From the NCBI RefSeq assembly GCF_009762775.1, contig NZ_CP046401.1, forward strand, positions 248,001 to 312,000: a stretch of DNA of 64,000 nucleotides, written 5' to 3'. A program made the position numbers and the translations under genes. The notes beneath the pieces are model-generated. The model was not told where the DNA came from, did no database searches, and saw only the letters and a program-made list of their open reading frames with translations. This stretch comes from Maribellus comscasis (GTDB lineage: Bacteria > Bacteroidota > Bacteroidia > Bacteroidales > Prolixibacteraceae). Within the stretch, counting starts at the first letter, position 1. Each line of letters begins with the position of its first letter. Shown here in pieces: positions 37,613-47,360 of the stretch.

Positions 37613-38964
37613 AATGGTTTAAAATAGTTTTTATTGGATGTATTTTTGTTTTCCATGGTCGGGTTAATGCACAGGAGCAGCCATCCACCAACAATGCAAC
37701 TGTTTTTCCTGACAGAGTTATGCTCAGCATTTCTGGAAATCCGGCAAGTGAGAGAGCTGTAAGCTGGCGGACAAGCGCCGGTGTCGCAGTTAGCTTGGGA
37801 CAAATTGCAAAAGCAAGTGAAGGGCCTTTCTTTTCTGAAAACATAGCTACGGTCAATGGTACTTCGTCATTTTGGGAAGAAGGAGATGCTTCCGCTTTGG
37901 GGCACAAAGTTGTATTTGATAACCTGAGCCCGAATACCACCTACACTTACCGTGTTGGAAATGGTGACAACTGGAGCGAATGGTTTCAGTTTACCACTTC
38001 GTCGGCCAATACAGAACCGTTTCATTTTTTATATCTTGGCGATTTTCAGAATGATATCAAACAACATTGCTCCCGTCTAATCCGACAGGCATATTCTCAC
38101 TTTCCTGACGCTGAGTTTGTATTGATGGCTGGTGATTTGGTCAGCCGAAGCAATGAAGATTACTGGAGTGAATTTTTTCATGCAGGAGATTGGATTTACG
38201 CTACAATCCCAACGATGGCTACACCGGGAAACCATGAATACCACTCAGAGAATGATACGCGGGTATTTTCAAAACACTGGAACCAAATTTTTGTAAATCC
38301 TCAAAACGGGCCGGAAGGACTTGAAAACAAATCATTTTACGTTGATTACCAGGGCGTACGGTTTGTATCATTTGACTCCCCCGCAACCGGGTATTATAAT
38401 GATGCCAGAATAAATACTGAAAAATGGTTTCACGAAGTACTGGCAAACAATCCCAATAAATGGACGGTAGTTTTTACACACTATCCGGTTTACTCCTGTT
38501 CTCAGGGAAGAGATAACGAAGATTACCGAAAGGTTGTCCAGCCTATTCTGGAAAAATATGGTGTTGACCTGGTTTTACAGGGACACGATCATACCTACTG
38601 TCGCGGGCAAAACCTGGAAAATGTCGGAGAAAATTGTAAAAATCCTCCTATGTATATGGTGTCGGTAGCAGGCCCTAAGATGTATGGTTTGAACGTTAAC
38701 CGATGGAGTGAAAGAGCAGGCTCGCAGATACAACTGTACCAGAATATTTCAGTTGATGGAAATAAAATAAAGGTTGATGTTTATACCGTAACCGGAGAAT
38801 TGTATGATTCGTTCAGCCTTGAAAAAAATAAAAAAGGTATAAATAAAGTCATCGAATCACCGGAAATCAGCAAAATAAGAGAGCTTACGCAGATTCCGGA
38901 AAATGCAAAAGACCGCTACACGGAGGAAGAAAAAAGTTTATACAGGGAACGTTTCGAAAAGTAA
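37609..38964 (+). CDS. Secreted purple-acid-phosphatase-like metallophosphoesterase with FN3 domain
   Basis: The 451-residue protein has a signal peptide (cleavage near VNAQ). An N-terminal fibronectin-like domain (about 30-130: RVMLSISGNPASERAVSWRT, ending YTYRVGNGDNWSEWFQF) precedes the calcineurin-like core. Metal-ligand motifs appear in order: LYLGDFQND, LMAGDLVS, TPGNHEYH, FTHYPVYS and LQGHDHTYCRG. This is the purple acid phosphatase architecture and suggests release of phosphate from an external substrate. It shares an operon with GH110. Whether it acts on a glycan phosphate or scavenges phosphate is not shown. Confidence 0.92.
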   Translation: MKWFKIVFIGCIFVFHGRVNAQEQPSTNNATVFPDRVMLSISGNPASERAVSWRTSAGVAVSLGQIAKASEGPFFSENIATVNGTSSFWEEGDASALGHKVVFDNLSPNTTYTYRVGNGDNWSEWFQFTTSSANTEPFHFLYLGDFQNDIKQHCSRLIRQAYSHFPDAEFVLMAGDLVSRSNEDYWSEFFHAGDWIYATIPTMATPGNHEYHSENDTRVFSKHWNQIFVNPQNGPEGLENKSFYVDYQGVRFVSFDSPATGYYNDARINTEKWFHEVLANNPNKWTVVFTHYPVYSCSQGRDNEDYRKVVQPILEKYGVDLVLQGHDHTYCRGQNLENVGENCKNPPMYMVSVAGPKMYGLNVNRWSERAGSQIQLYQNISVDGNKIKVDVYTVTGELYDSFSLEKNKKGINKVIESPEISKIRELTQIPENAKDRYTEEEKSLYRERFEK

Positions 38965-38973
38965 TCAGTTTTA

Positions 38974-39222
38974 CTATTTATCCAGAATTTTTTTAAGAAT
39001 ACTGAGCAAGTAAAGTAATATTACAGCACCAACTACAGCCAGAAATAAAGTTCCGATTATTCCACCGTGGATTCGAATTCCCAGCCTGTTGAATAACCAG
39101 TGTCCTAAATACGCGCCGGCAATACCAACAATCAGGTTTATAATAAAACCATATCCTTTCCCGCGCATAATCAGACCTGCAATCGCTCCTGCTGCCAGCC
39201 CGATGATTAAAATGTACAACAT
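38974..39222 (-). CDS. GlsB/YeaQ/YmgE-family small membrane protein
   Basis: The protein has 82 residues from the ATG at 39222. Three transmembrane helices are rich in Gly and Ala (IIGLAAGAIAGLIMRGKGYG, then IVGIAGAYLGHWLF, then GTLFLAVVGAVILLYL). The transglycosylase-associated family signature GLIMRGKGYG is present. Members are linked to general stress responses, with unknown biochemistry. It converges 9 bp from the phosphatase gene. Confidence 0.88.
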   Translation of the reverse strand: MLYILIIGLAAGAIAGLIMRGKGYGFIINLIVGIAGAYLGHWLFNRLGIRIHGGIIGTLFLAVVGAVILLYLLSILKKILDK

Positions 39223-39241
39223 CCTGATAATTTGAAAACGA

Positions 39242-39290
39242 AAAAACAAAAAAGGACTACTCCCTTACATTCAAAAATAAGGGAGTAGTT
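39242..39290 (-). terminator. Rho-independent terminator of the MFS gene
   Basis: ACTACTCCCTTA pairs with TAAGGGAGTAGT (39256-39267 with 39278-39289) around 10 bases. The minus-strand 3' side is CCTTTTTTTGTTTTTT. Confidence 0.88.
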
Positions 39291-39296
39291 TTAGTA

Positions 39297-40619
39297 TCAT
39301 TCTTTGACAGCTTTTCTATTCTTAATAACGATTGAAAGCGCGACAAAAGCAACGATCAATATAACGGGCAAAACAGACATATTACGCAAGGTAATTTGCG
39401 GGCCGGCAGTCTCGATTGATTTTCCCATTATGGGTAAAACCATGGATGTAGCAACAAAACCTGCTCCACCCAATATCGACATTCCCAGCGCGCCTGTCTT
39501 TGGTGTAAATTCCGAGGCGGCACCAATCATAGTAGGCCAGAAGTAACATACTCCAATTGCGAATACAGCCGCAGAAACCACTGTCATAGCAGGGCCTTGT
39601 GCGATACTTAACAAAAGCAGCCCGGCTGTTGATATAATTGCCGAACCGAGCAGCACTCCCGTAGTATTTAAACGATGGATGAGAGAACCGGCAAAATAAC
39701 GCCCAACTGCCATAATTCCGGTTACAACAGCCAAAATAATCATTGGCCCTATGCCGTTCTCAGCCAGCAAAGCGTTGATCCATTGTGTGGTTCCCAATTC
39801 AGTTGAAGCAGTGAGTAACATGCAAAAGAATATAAAGGGGAAAAGCAAGGTAATTTTATTTACTGCTCTTCCTTCAATAACAATGGCTACTGCCACAGCG
39901 GCTACGATAACAAATGGTAAAGCGCTGTCGAAGCTTACCGTAAAAGAAGGAACCGTAGCAACAAGAATCATCAAAATAACCGCGATGGTAATGGTAACAG
40001 GAGCGCCAACATTTCGCATCATTTCTTTATATGAAACACCACTTGTAACCCGCTCTGTTTCCGGAATTTTTTGTCCAAAAAACAAAAAGCCGTATAAAAC
40101 AAGCGGAATAAACAAAATACTTACCAGAACCTGCCACGATAAATTCATTTCATCCATAATTAAAGTTGCCAGCAAACTTCCGATTACAATTCCTCCGGGA
40201 AACCAGACATGAAAACGGTTTAACATTTTTGTTTTCTTATCCGGGAAAAGAGCTGTTACCAGCGGATTACAAGCGGCTTCCACACTACCATTCCCAAGGC
40301 CGATAAACACATTGGCCAAAAAAAGTGAAAAGTAATCTTTTGCCATCAGCAACAGAATTATACCAACCAAATGCAGGAAAAATGCCATCCAAACGACGGT
40401 TTTTGTTTTTACAATATCGATAAAATAACCACCGGCAAACATCGCTACAGCAAATCCCCAAAATGCCGGTCCAAATGCCCGGCCAACTTGTTCTTTGCTC
40501 AGCCCGTAGTCTTCGGTAAATACTCCTTCGATTTTTGCTCTGATGGCAAATGTTATTGCTGTTACCAGCAACGCCAGACAACTGGCGATAAAAAGCCTTT
40601 TTTGATTTACATTATTCAT
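39297..40619 (-). CDS. MFS transporter, probable sugar or carboxylate permease
   Basis: The protein has 440 residues from the ATG at 40619, with twelve predicted membrane helices. The segment YFIDIVKTKTVVW after TM2, NVFIGLGNGSVEAACNPLVTALF and VGRYFAGSLIHRLNTTG fit the sugar/nucleoside-type MFS branch seen beside sugar-catabolic genes in Bacteroidota. It lies with a ThuA gene upstream on the same strand (67 bp). The substrate is probably a small sugar produced by the neighbouring enzymes, which is inference. Confidence 0.88.
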   Translation of the reverse strand: MNNVNQKRLFIASCLALLVTAITFAIRAKIEGVFTEDYGLSKEQVGRAFGPAFWGFAVAMFAGGYFIDIVKTKTVVWMAFFLHLVGIILLLMAKDYFSLFLANVFIGLGNGSVEAACNPLVTALFPDKKTKMLNRFHVWFPGGIVIGSLLATLIMDEMNLSWQVLVSILFIPLVLYGFLFFGQKIPETERVTSGVSYKEMMRNVGAPVTITIAVILMILVATVPSFTVSFDSALPFVIVAAVAVAIVIEGRAVNKITLLFPFIFFCMLLTASTELGTTQWINALLAENGIGPMIILAVVTGIMAVGRYFAGSLIHRLNTTGVLLGSAIISTAGLLLLSIAQGPAMTVVSAAVFAIGVCYFWPTMIGAASEFTPKTGALGMSILGGAGFVATSMVLPIMGKSIETAGPQITLRNMSVLPVILIVAFVALSIVIKNRKAVKE

Positions 40620-40686
40620 AATTAGATCCAATTAATTAGTAGTCTGTAACAATTAAAAACCTGAATAAAAATCCGAAACAATAAAT

Positions 40687-41412
40687 CTACTTTGCAGTTA
40701 AATTTTTACCTGCCAAATAAACGATAGTTTGTTTTATAAGTTCTCTGTATTCTTTTTTTTCGTATGTACGGTGATCATGGCCTGGTTGAAGATAAACAAT
40801 TTTTGATGAATTATAATGATTTTCCCAACCTATTGTTTCGGTGCTTCCGGGGTGTTTTGTTGTCAAAATTGGAATAACACTATCCGACACTTTGGTATTT
40901 CCGTATACTTCATCAAAAAAACGAAAGCTTTGAAAACCTTTTGTAGAAGCATGATTTCCTACAGGATTTATATACACCCAAACATCATGATCATAAGTGG
41001 AATACTCTGACTCCGGAACACCGGGATCTTTCTCAATATATTTCCCGCCGACAATTTTCTCAAATTCGTTCCATTTTTGATAGGAAACCAGCGAATGATG
41101 CAAAAACAACAAAGGTTTCCCTACTTTTGTAAGCTGTATATAAGCACTCTTTTCTGCCGGCGTTATATCTTGCCACATGTCATAAAAAACCAAAACATCG
41201 AAATATTCGGCCAAACCGTTTGCAATAGTCCGGTTGGCTACTGGTTGCTCAAAATGCTGATATTCGACACCTTCCAAATTATCAAACATTTCCATAAACT
41301 GAAGCGTATCGTAGGAATGCCCGCCGGTTACTAACATTATTTGTACAGGCGCCTGTGAAAAAACACAAAAAGAAAAAATGGAAAAAAACAAAAGAAGTAA
41401 AACTTTTTTCAT
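40687..41412 (-). CDS. Secreted ThuA-domain protein
   Basis: The protein has 241 residues with a signal peptide ending near VFSQ. The ThuA (trehalose utilization-like, class I glutamine amidotransferase-like) fold is shown by IMLVTGGHSYDTLQFMEMF, DVLVFYDMWQDIT, PLLFLHHSLVSYQ and SKIVYLQPGHDH. The catalytic Cys of true amidotransferases is absent, so the role is uncertain. Such genes occur beside sugar oxidoreductases and transporters. It is likely cotranscribed with the MFS gene. Confidence 0.88.
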   Translation of the reverse strand: MKKVLLLLFFSIFSFCVFSQAPVQIMLVTGGHSYDTLQFMEMFDNLEGVEYQHFEQPVANRTIANGLAEYFDVLVFYDMWQDITPAEKSAYIQLTKVGKPLLFLHHSLVSYQKWNEFEKIVGGKYIEKDPGVPESEYSTYDHDVWVYINPVGNHASTKGFQSFRFFDEVYGNTKVSDSVIPILTTKHPGSTETIGWENHYNSSKIVYLQPGHDHRTYEKKEYRELIKQTIVYLAGKNLTAK

Positions 41413-41695
41413 AACTCTGGTTTAAATTCTGAAATTACATAAAGCAATCCCGGTGGTTTTATTTTGGGCTATAATTTACTAAAATTAAATTTTTTAAGTA
41501 CAAAAAATAATAAATCTGTTTTAACAGGATTTTGTTATAAAAGTGTCTTCCTCTTATTGGCAAATATAAATTGATTCTGCATTCGTTTTTATAATTCCAA
41601 AACCGAAATTCATGCAGGGAAAAATGATATTTTTTGACCAACAAAGCAACCCTATCTAAATTCATATATCTTTATAAGGTGTTTACAAACTACAA

Positions 41696-44600
41696 ATGGC
41701 AAGAACCAAAAAAAAAATACTGAAAATATTTGCCTGGATTGTGCTGGCTTTTCTGCTGTTGATAACAGGAGCAGGTATTTTTGTATTTTTTAAAGCAGAA
41801 AATTATATCAACAAAAACTTATCGGAAATTGTAGCAAAGAGTTCAAATCAACTCTATCAGCTTTCCTTTGATAAAATTGACATCGAATTATTTCCTTTGT
41901 CGGTAATCGTTTCTGAGATTCAACTTTCTCCCGACGAAAACCTGTCAACAAAAATCCTGAAAGAATCTGCAGATAAAGTCGTTTACTCGTTTGAATCAAA
42001 AAAACTCGAAATCAGAGGAATTTCTATAAAAAGTATTCTGAGAAACAAAAGATTCCATACCAACAAAATAATTATTGCTGATCCTCTTCTTGAAATAAGA
42101 GGAGACGAACTTATTTTAAAGGATTCTGTTCAAACTGCCGATAAAATTCTTTACGAAATCCGACCACTGTTTCAAAAATATGTAAAAGATATTCAGGTTG
42201 ACGAAATTGATTTTGTTAATGCACACTACCAGTTTTTTAACACTCCCGGAGATTCCTCTGTTGTCTCAAATGCAAAACATATTTCAGTCGGCATTAAGAA
42301 TTTTCGCACCGACTCAACAATGATTTTTCATAACTCAAAACTTTTTGACACCGATGATATTCTGGTACAGATGAATGATTTCCGTTTTAATTTTGGCGAC
42401 AGTTTACATGTGTTACAGATTGATACACTCGAGTACTCTTTACTAAGTTCTGATATCAGCGCCAGGAGTTTTCATCTTACCTACCTTGACAAAAACAGTG
42501 AAAAAAGTTTATACGATGTTTTTGTACCCCGCATGTATATGAAAAGTGACATCGTTAGCCGGTTAACAGTAAAAGACTCGATTGATGTGGAATTTTTAAA
42601 GTTTGAAAACCCAAGAATCCGCTTTTATCAAAAAGAAAATTCTCAGAAACTACAAATTGAAGATATTAGCAATTTTGATTTTTATTCATTAATTGACAAT
42701 CAATTTACCAAAGTAGTAGTTGACAGCTTTTACCTTTCAAATGCCGATTTGGAAATTTACCGACAACCCGATATTATAAACTATCAGCAAAAGTTTGAAT
42801 CACTGGAAATTAATCTTAATGGATTTGAACTGGACTCATTGTCTTCGAAAAACCCGGAAAAATTATTGTATGCCGACGATTTGGAGATGGAAGTCAGCGG
42901 CTATCATTTAAAACTTGAGGACAATGCCCACGATTTTAGTGCAGGCTCTATGTTCTTCTCTACCTATTCAAACACTTTGGGAGTAAAAGAAATAAATATT
43001 TCGCCGGCCGATACAACAAAAAAACATCCACGTATTCATGTTAACATCGATTGCGAGGCAATTGAAGTAAGCGATGTGGATTTAAAAAAATTATATCATA
43101 CAAGAACATTACCTACCCGCGAGATATTGGTTACCAAACCAAACGTAAATTTGCAGGTTCATGCTGATGCTGAAAAAATAAAAAAAACAAAGGAAACGGG
43201 TCTGCTTTTTGAACTCATTACGGCCTATTTAAGAGGTGTTTATTCTGATTTGGTTACCGTAAAGCAGGGAAAACTAAACATTCAAAACTTAACAGAAAGC
43301 AATGTTAAAGGGTATTTTGAGACCGGTTTTACATTTAACCTTACCGGCTTTTCACTCGATTCAACAAGCATTGAACAAACCGACAAGTTTTTCTATGCCA
43401 CAAACTTTGACCTTGAGTTTAGCGATTACCAGATGCGACTGGTTGATGATTTACATAAAATAAATGTCGACCAGATTTCAATTTTAAGCTTTGAACGAAA
43501 AGTAGAGATTCAAAACTTACAATTGCAACCCGTTATTGAGAACGCAGACGAAACTACAATGAGTCGTTTCAGCCGTTCGGAGTTGTATAACATTAAAGTT
43601 CCCCGGATCATATTGTGGGGAATAAACCTTCGAAATGCATTTTTTAACAACAAACTGAATATTTCGCGTTTCCAGATTTTAAATCCTGAAATATATTTTG
43701 AAAACTTTGGCGCCCTGCGTCAGTCGCAGGAGAAAAAAGAATTTTCAGAATTTTCGCAGCTGGTGTTTAACTATTTAGCTGACATTAACATCAGTCAAAT
43801 CGATATTCCAAACGGAGAATTTGCCTGGATTAATCACACCAAAAAAGGGAAGACTACATCGTTTGACAATGAATTCTCAGCCTCACTCGAAAACTTTAGA
43901 TTAAATGAAAATGAACTGAATAAAAAACGTTTATTATTTTCCGACAACTTTGATATCTCGGTAAAAGACCAGCTTTTCCATTTGTCTGACAGCGTGCATA
44001 TTTTACAGGCAGGGGAAATAAACCTTTCAACTGCAAAATCAACAATAAAAATCAATAATGCGCTGCTTTATCCCGTAATTACATCCGAAAAATACAAACA
44101 GCTTCCTACTACATTTCAGGTTTCTATTCCAAATTTCGAAATCAGTAATTTTGATTTTTTAAAAGCATACTACTCCAAAGAACTGAATTTTAATAAACTT
44201 GAATTAAATAAACCAAAATTTCAGGTTTACAATCGGGCAGGAAAAACAAAATCGCTTGATTTAAGTAAGTATAAATTCCCATTGCCTTCATTTATAGAGG
44301 CCTTACAGCTTGGCGAGCTAAAAATATCGGGTGCCGAGGTTTTAACTTATGAAACCCGGGGAATAGACCAACATGCAAAAAGCTATTTCAACCTCGATCT
44401 GACCATCCCAAAAATTTCAATAAAAAACGACAACAAAAATCAGTTACAGATATCAACCGGGAATTTAATTTCAAAAATTTCTGATTTGAAATCGCCACTG
44501 GGAAAAACACATGAATTAGGCATTCAGCAGGTTGATTACAATCAAAAACAAAAAACAATTTCTATTTCGGGTTTACAGGTAAATCCATTTACCCAAAGTC

Positions 44601-45985
44601 AGGTTGAAAACAGGTTTTCAATTTCTATCCCAAGAATCAATTTTCACAATTTTGATATTAACAAAGTTTTAGAGGACAATACTTATTCCTTTGATGAAAT
44701 TGATTTTGTTGATCCGAATTTACAGATTGAAATAAATGACTCGTTAAAAGGTAAGAACCTGGAAAAAGCAAAAACCCTGGATTTATATCCTTATGTTAAC
44801 TCTTATGTAGATGAAATATTGGTAAAAAAACTAAATTTTGAAAATATAACGCTCGATTTCAGCTGGTTCAAAAAACAATTATTTAAAAGAGATTTTAACC
44901 TTGTCTTCCACGAAATTAACATTGGTGAAAACCAAAATCCTGAAAACTTTCTTCATTCCAAAGAGTTTGAAATTTTAACCACGGGATTAAAAACCACAAC
45001 AAAAAACAATCTTTATGAATTTACAGCGGATTCGTTGATTTACAATTCGCACAAACACAACATTCTTTTTAAAAACATACAGGTAAATCCGCTCCTGAGC
45101 CGTGAGGAACTCTCCAGACAAAAAGGATTTCAGGTTGATTTTTTGAAAGCCAAAACCGATTTTGTTGAAGTAAAAGGTATTAATGAGAATTTGTGGGTAA
45201 AAAACAATATTCTTGATGCCAACGCAGCCATCGTTGGAAAAACGGATGTGGAAATTTTCAGAAATAAAAGATACCCGTTTGACCATAACCAACGCCCTCC
45301 ATGGCCACAGGATTTGCTTCGAAACATCAAACAGCAGTTTGTTTTTGATTCACTCATTCTTAAACCGTCAACAATCAAATACAGTGAATTGATGGACATT
45401 TCGGATGAACCGGGTACAATAAAATTCGAAAATCTGAAACTTAGAACCGGTAAAATTTCGAATCAGCCTCAAATTATTACTCAGCAAAAAAATCTCGAAA
45501 TCGTTGCATCAACAAAAATATTTGAACAGGCGGAAATTAACGCCCGGTTTATTTTTGACTTGACCAGCAACAAGTATAAACACTCGGTTTCAGGCAATGT
45601 GGGAAAAATGCCGTTTACTGCCGTTAATCCGATGTTGGAAAAAGCGGCACCCGTTTCAATTGAAAGCGGCGATATCAACCGTTTTGATTTTGAATTCAAT
45701 TTGAACGATAAATACGCTGAGGGTGAGCTCTATTTTGGTTATGATAATTTTAAAATTAATGTGCTTGAATTAAATGCCGACGGAGCAAAAAAATCAAAGC
45801 TTGCATCTTTCTGGGCCAACAAAATGCTTTTAAACTCAAAGAATCCCAAAGGCGATAAATTTGATCCGGTTGAAATTTATTATGAAAGAGACGTGGAGCG
45901 TTCGATAATCAATTATTGGTGGAAATCGATATTAACAGGTGCAAAAGAAGCTCTTGGTATAGAAAAAGAAAATTCAAAAGACTAA
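41696..45985 (+). CDS. Giant AsmA-like membrane-anchored repeat protein
   Basis: This 1429-residue protein has one N-terminal helix (residues 9-33). The rest is mostly beta-strand sequence and contains about seven copies of a unit of roughly 175 residues. Conserved pieces recur at residues 97, 273, 448, 631, 807, 974 and 1145 (strand, then VPRI- or IPRI-like, ending NPxIxF), and at 163, 337, 515, 693, 868, 1038 and 1211. Six further pieces (about 196, 369, 544, 728, 896, 1066) carry DxLHxL-like turns. The last 150 residues (ESGDINRFDFEFNLNDKYAEG and onwards) resemble AsmA/DUF748 C-termini. AsmA-like proteins are thought to form lipid-conducting grooves between membranes. The gene stands alone. 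Confidence 0.75.
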   Translation: MARTKKKILKIFAWIVLAFLLLITGAGIFVFFKAENYINKNLSEIVAKSSNQLYQLSFDKIDIELFPLSVIVSEIQLSPDENLSTKILKESADKVVYSFESKKLEIRGISIKSILRNKRFHTNKIIIADPLLEIRGDELILKDSVQTADKILYEIRPLFQKYVKDIQVDEIDFVNAHYQFFNTPGDSSVVSNAKHISVGIKNFRTDSTMIFHNSKLFDTDDILVQMNDFRFNFGDSLHVLQIDTLEYSLLSSDISARSFHLTYLDKNSEKSLYDVFVPRMYMKSDIVSRLTVKDSIDVEFLKFENPRIRFYQKENSQKLQIEDISNFDFYSLIDNQFTKVVVDSFYLSNADLEIYRQPDIINYQQKFESLEINLNGFELDSLSSKNPEKLLYADDLEMEVSGYHLKLEDNAHDFSAGSMFFSTYSNTLGVKEINISPADTTKKHPRIHVNIDCEAIEVSDVDLKKLYHTRTLPTREILVTKPNVNLQVHADAEKIKKTKETGLLFELITAYLRGVYSDLVTVKQGKLNIQNLTESNVKGYFETGFTFNLTGFSLDSTSIEQTDKFFYATNFDLEFSDYQMRLVDDLHKINVDQISILSFERKVEIQNLQLQPVIENADETTMSRFSRSELYNIKVPRIILWGINLRNAFFNNKLNISRFQILNPEIYFENFGALRQSQEKKEFSEFSQLVFNYLADINISQIDIPNGEFAWINHTKKGKTTSFDNEFSASLENFRLNENELNKKRLLFSDNFDISVKDQLFHLSDSVHILQAGEINLSTAKSTIKINNALLYPVITSEKYKQLPTTFQVSIPNFEISNFDFLKAYYSKELNFNKLELNKPKFQVYNRAGKTKSLDLSKYKFPLPSFIEALQLGELKISGAEVLTYETRGIDQHAKSYFNLDLTIPKISIKNDNKNQLQISTGNLISKISDLKSPLGKTHELGIQQVDYNQKQKTISISGLQVNPFTQSQVENRFSISIPRINFHNFDINKVLEDNTYSFDEIDFVDPNLQIEINDSLKGKNLEKAKTLDLYPYVNSYVDEILVKKLNFENITLDFSWFKKQLFKRDFNLVFHEINIGENQNPENFLHSKEFEILTTGLKTTTKNNLYEFTADSLIYNSHKHNILFKNIQVNPLLSREELSRQKGFQVDFLKAKTDFVEVKGINENLWVKNNILDANAAIVGKTDVEIFRNKRYPFDHNQRPPWPQDLLRNIKQQFVFDSLILKPSTIKYSELMDISDEPGTIKFENLKLRTGKISNQPQIITQQKNLEIVASTKIFEQAEINARFIFDLTSNKYKHSVSGNVGKMPFTAVNPMLEKAAPVSIESGDINRFDFEFNLNDKYAEGELYFGYDNFKINVLELNADGAKKSKLASFWANKMLLNSKNPKGDKFDPVEIYYERDVERSIINYWWKSILTGAKEALGIEKENSKD

Positions 45986-46059
45986 ATATTTTGTTTATAT
46001 GAACTGTTACAAGCCCCGTTTGTTTGACAAGTAGCCATTATTATTCAACGGATTTTAAC

Positions 46060-46067
46060 TAATTTTG
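46060..46067 (+). promoter_or_regulatory. Candidate -7 promoter element (TAATTTTG)
   Basis: This is a TAnnTTTG match 23 bp before the hydrolase start at 46091, with a TTTG at 46023-46026 that is too far upstream for an ideal -33 box. Confidence 0.4.
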
Positions 46068-46090
46068 ACATAGTAACATAATTTTAGACC

Positions 46091-47338
46091 ATGAAATACA
46101 TTCTTAGCAAACTGGCAATATTAGCTTTTGTAGTATATCTGCTTTCAGCCTGCGATCTCGTAGACAACGGCGGAGGCGATGAGCCGGCTGATAGTTTTCT
46201 GACAGGTTATGAGCAGGTGAATACTTTTATTCCGTTAACTATAAATCTGGCCTTAGATCAGATTCCCGGTGATTATCCGGAACTGGACTATATTAAAGAA
46301 AAAGTTCAGCATGGAGTACTTGTTTATAAAATTACTTACAACACTTCGTTTGAAGGCCAGCTAAAATCAGCATCTGGTTTGGTTTGTATACCCACAGGCG
46401 AAGGCTCCTTTCCGATAATGAGTTACCAAAACGGAACCAATACATTAAACAGCAATGCGCCGTCAGAAAATCCCGATTACGAACTTTATCTTTTGCTCGA
46501 AGCAGTTGCGTCAACGGGTTTTGTAGTCGTAATTCCGGATTATCTTGGTTTTGGTGAGTCATCGGATATGTTTCATCCTTACCTTGATAAAGAATCGTCA
46601 AATAAATCTGTTTTAGATATGCTCCGCGCTGCACAGGAACTTGCCGAAAATCATATTGATACAGAGCTAAGCGGTGATTTGTACATCGCCGGTTATTCTC
46701 AAGGCGGATGGGCAACACTTCAACTCCAGAAAGAAATTGAAAACAAATACTCCGGAGAGTTTAACCTGAAAGCAAGCGCATGTGGAGCAGGCCCGTATGA
46801 TCTAAATTATATTAACGAGTACATTACAGCGCAAACGACCTATCCTATGCCCTATTATCTGGGATATATGTTCAACAGTTATGTGAATCTGGGAGATATT
46901 ACAACACCCGTTGACGAGGTTTTTAAGGAACCTTATGCCTCAAAGATTTTGAGTTTGTATGATGGGTCAAAATCAGGTGAAGAAATTAATGCAGAACTAA
47001 CAACAAATATAAGCAACTTGCTTACAGCCAACTATATTTCAAACTTCGAAACTGACGAACAATATGCGTCGGTTGTTAGTACCCTGGAAGTGAACAGTAT
47101 CTCGGCCTGGGCAACAACAACACCTACGCTTTTGATTCACGGCCTGGCTGATAGTTATGTACCGTCAAAAGTTTCCACCGACATTTACCAGGAATTTTTA
47201 TCTCTTGGTGTTAGCCTCAATCAAGTGACATGGCTGGGTTTACCCGAAACAGATCATATTGGTGGTATTGTACCTTCCGGTCTTGCTTCAGTAAGTTGGT
47301 TTCTGCAATTGGAAGAAGAGGCTGATCCTTCTGAATAA
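46091..47338 (+). CDS. Lipoprotein alpha/beta hydrolase (secretory lipase-like)
   Basis: The 415-residue protein has its lipobox at LLSAC (Cys about 21) followed by an acidic tether. The alpha/beta hydrolase domain has the nucleophile elbow in YIAGYSQGGWAT (Ser at about 205), the oxyanion side in PDYLGFGESS, the acid in LLIHGLADSYVPSK and the His in PETDHIGGI. This pattern fits secretory lipases or cutinase-like esterases anchored at the cell surface. Substrate is unknown. It lies between the AsmA-like gene and a convergent membrane protein. Confidence 0.88.
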   Translation: MKYILSKLAILAFVVYLLSACDLVDNGGGDEPADSFLTGYEQVNTFIPLTINLALDQIPGDYPELDYIKEKVQHGVLVYKITYNTSFEGQLKSASGLVCIPTGEGSFPIMSYQNGTNTLNSNAPSENPDYELYLLLEAVASTGFVVVIPDYLGFGESSDMFHPYLDKESSNKSVLDMLRAAQELAENHIDTELSGDLYIAGYSQGGWATLQLQKEIENKYSGEFNLKASACGAGPYDLNYINEYITAQTTYPMPYYLGYMFNSYVNLGDITTPVDEVFKEPYASKILSLYDGSKSGEEINAELTTNISNLLTANYISNFETDEQYASVVSTLEVNSISAWATTTPTLLIHGLADSYVPSKVSTDIYQEFLSLGVSLNQVTWLGLPETDHIGGIVPSGLASVSWFLQLEEEADPSE

Positions 47339-47360
47339 AAGGCCGGTCAGACAGATTTTC

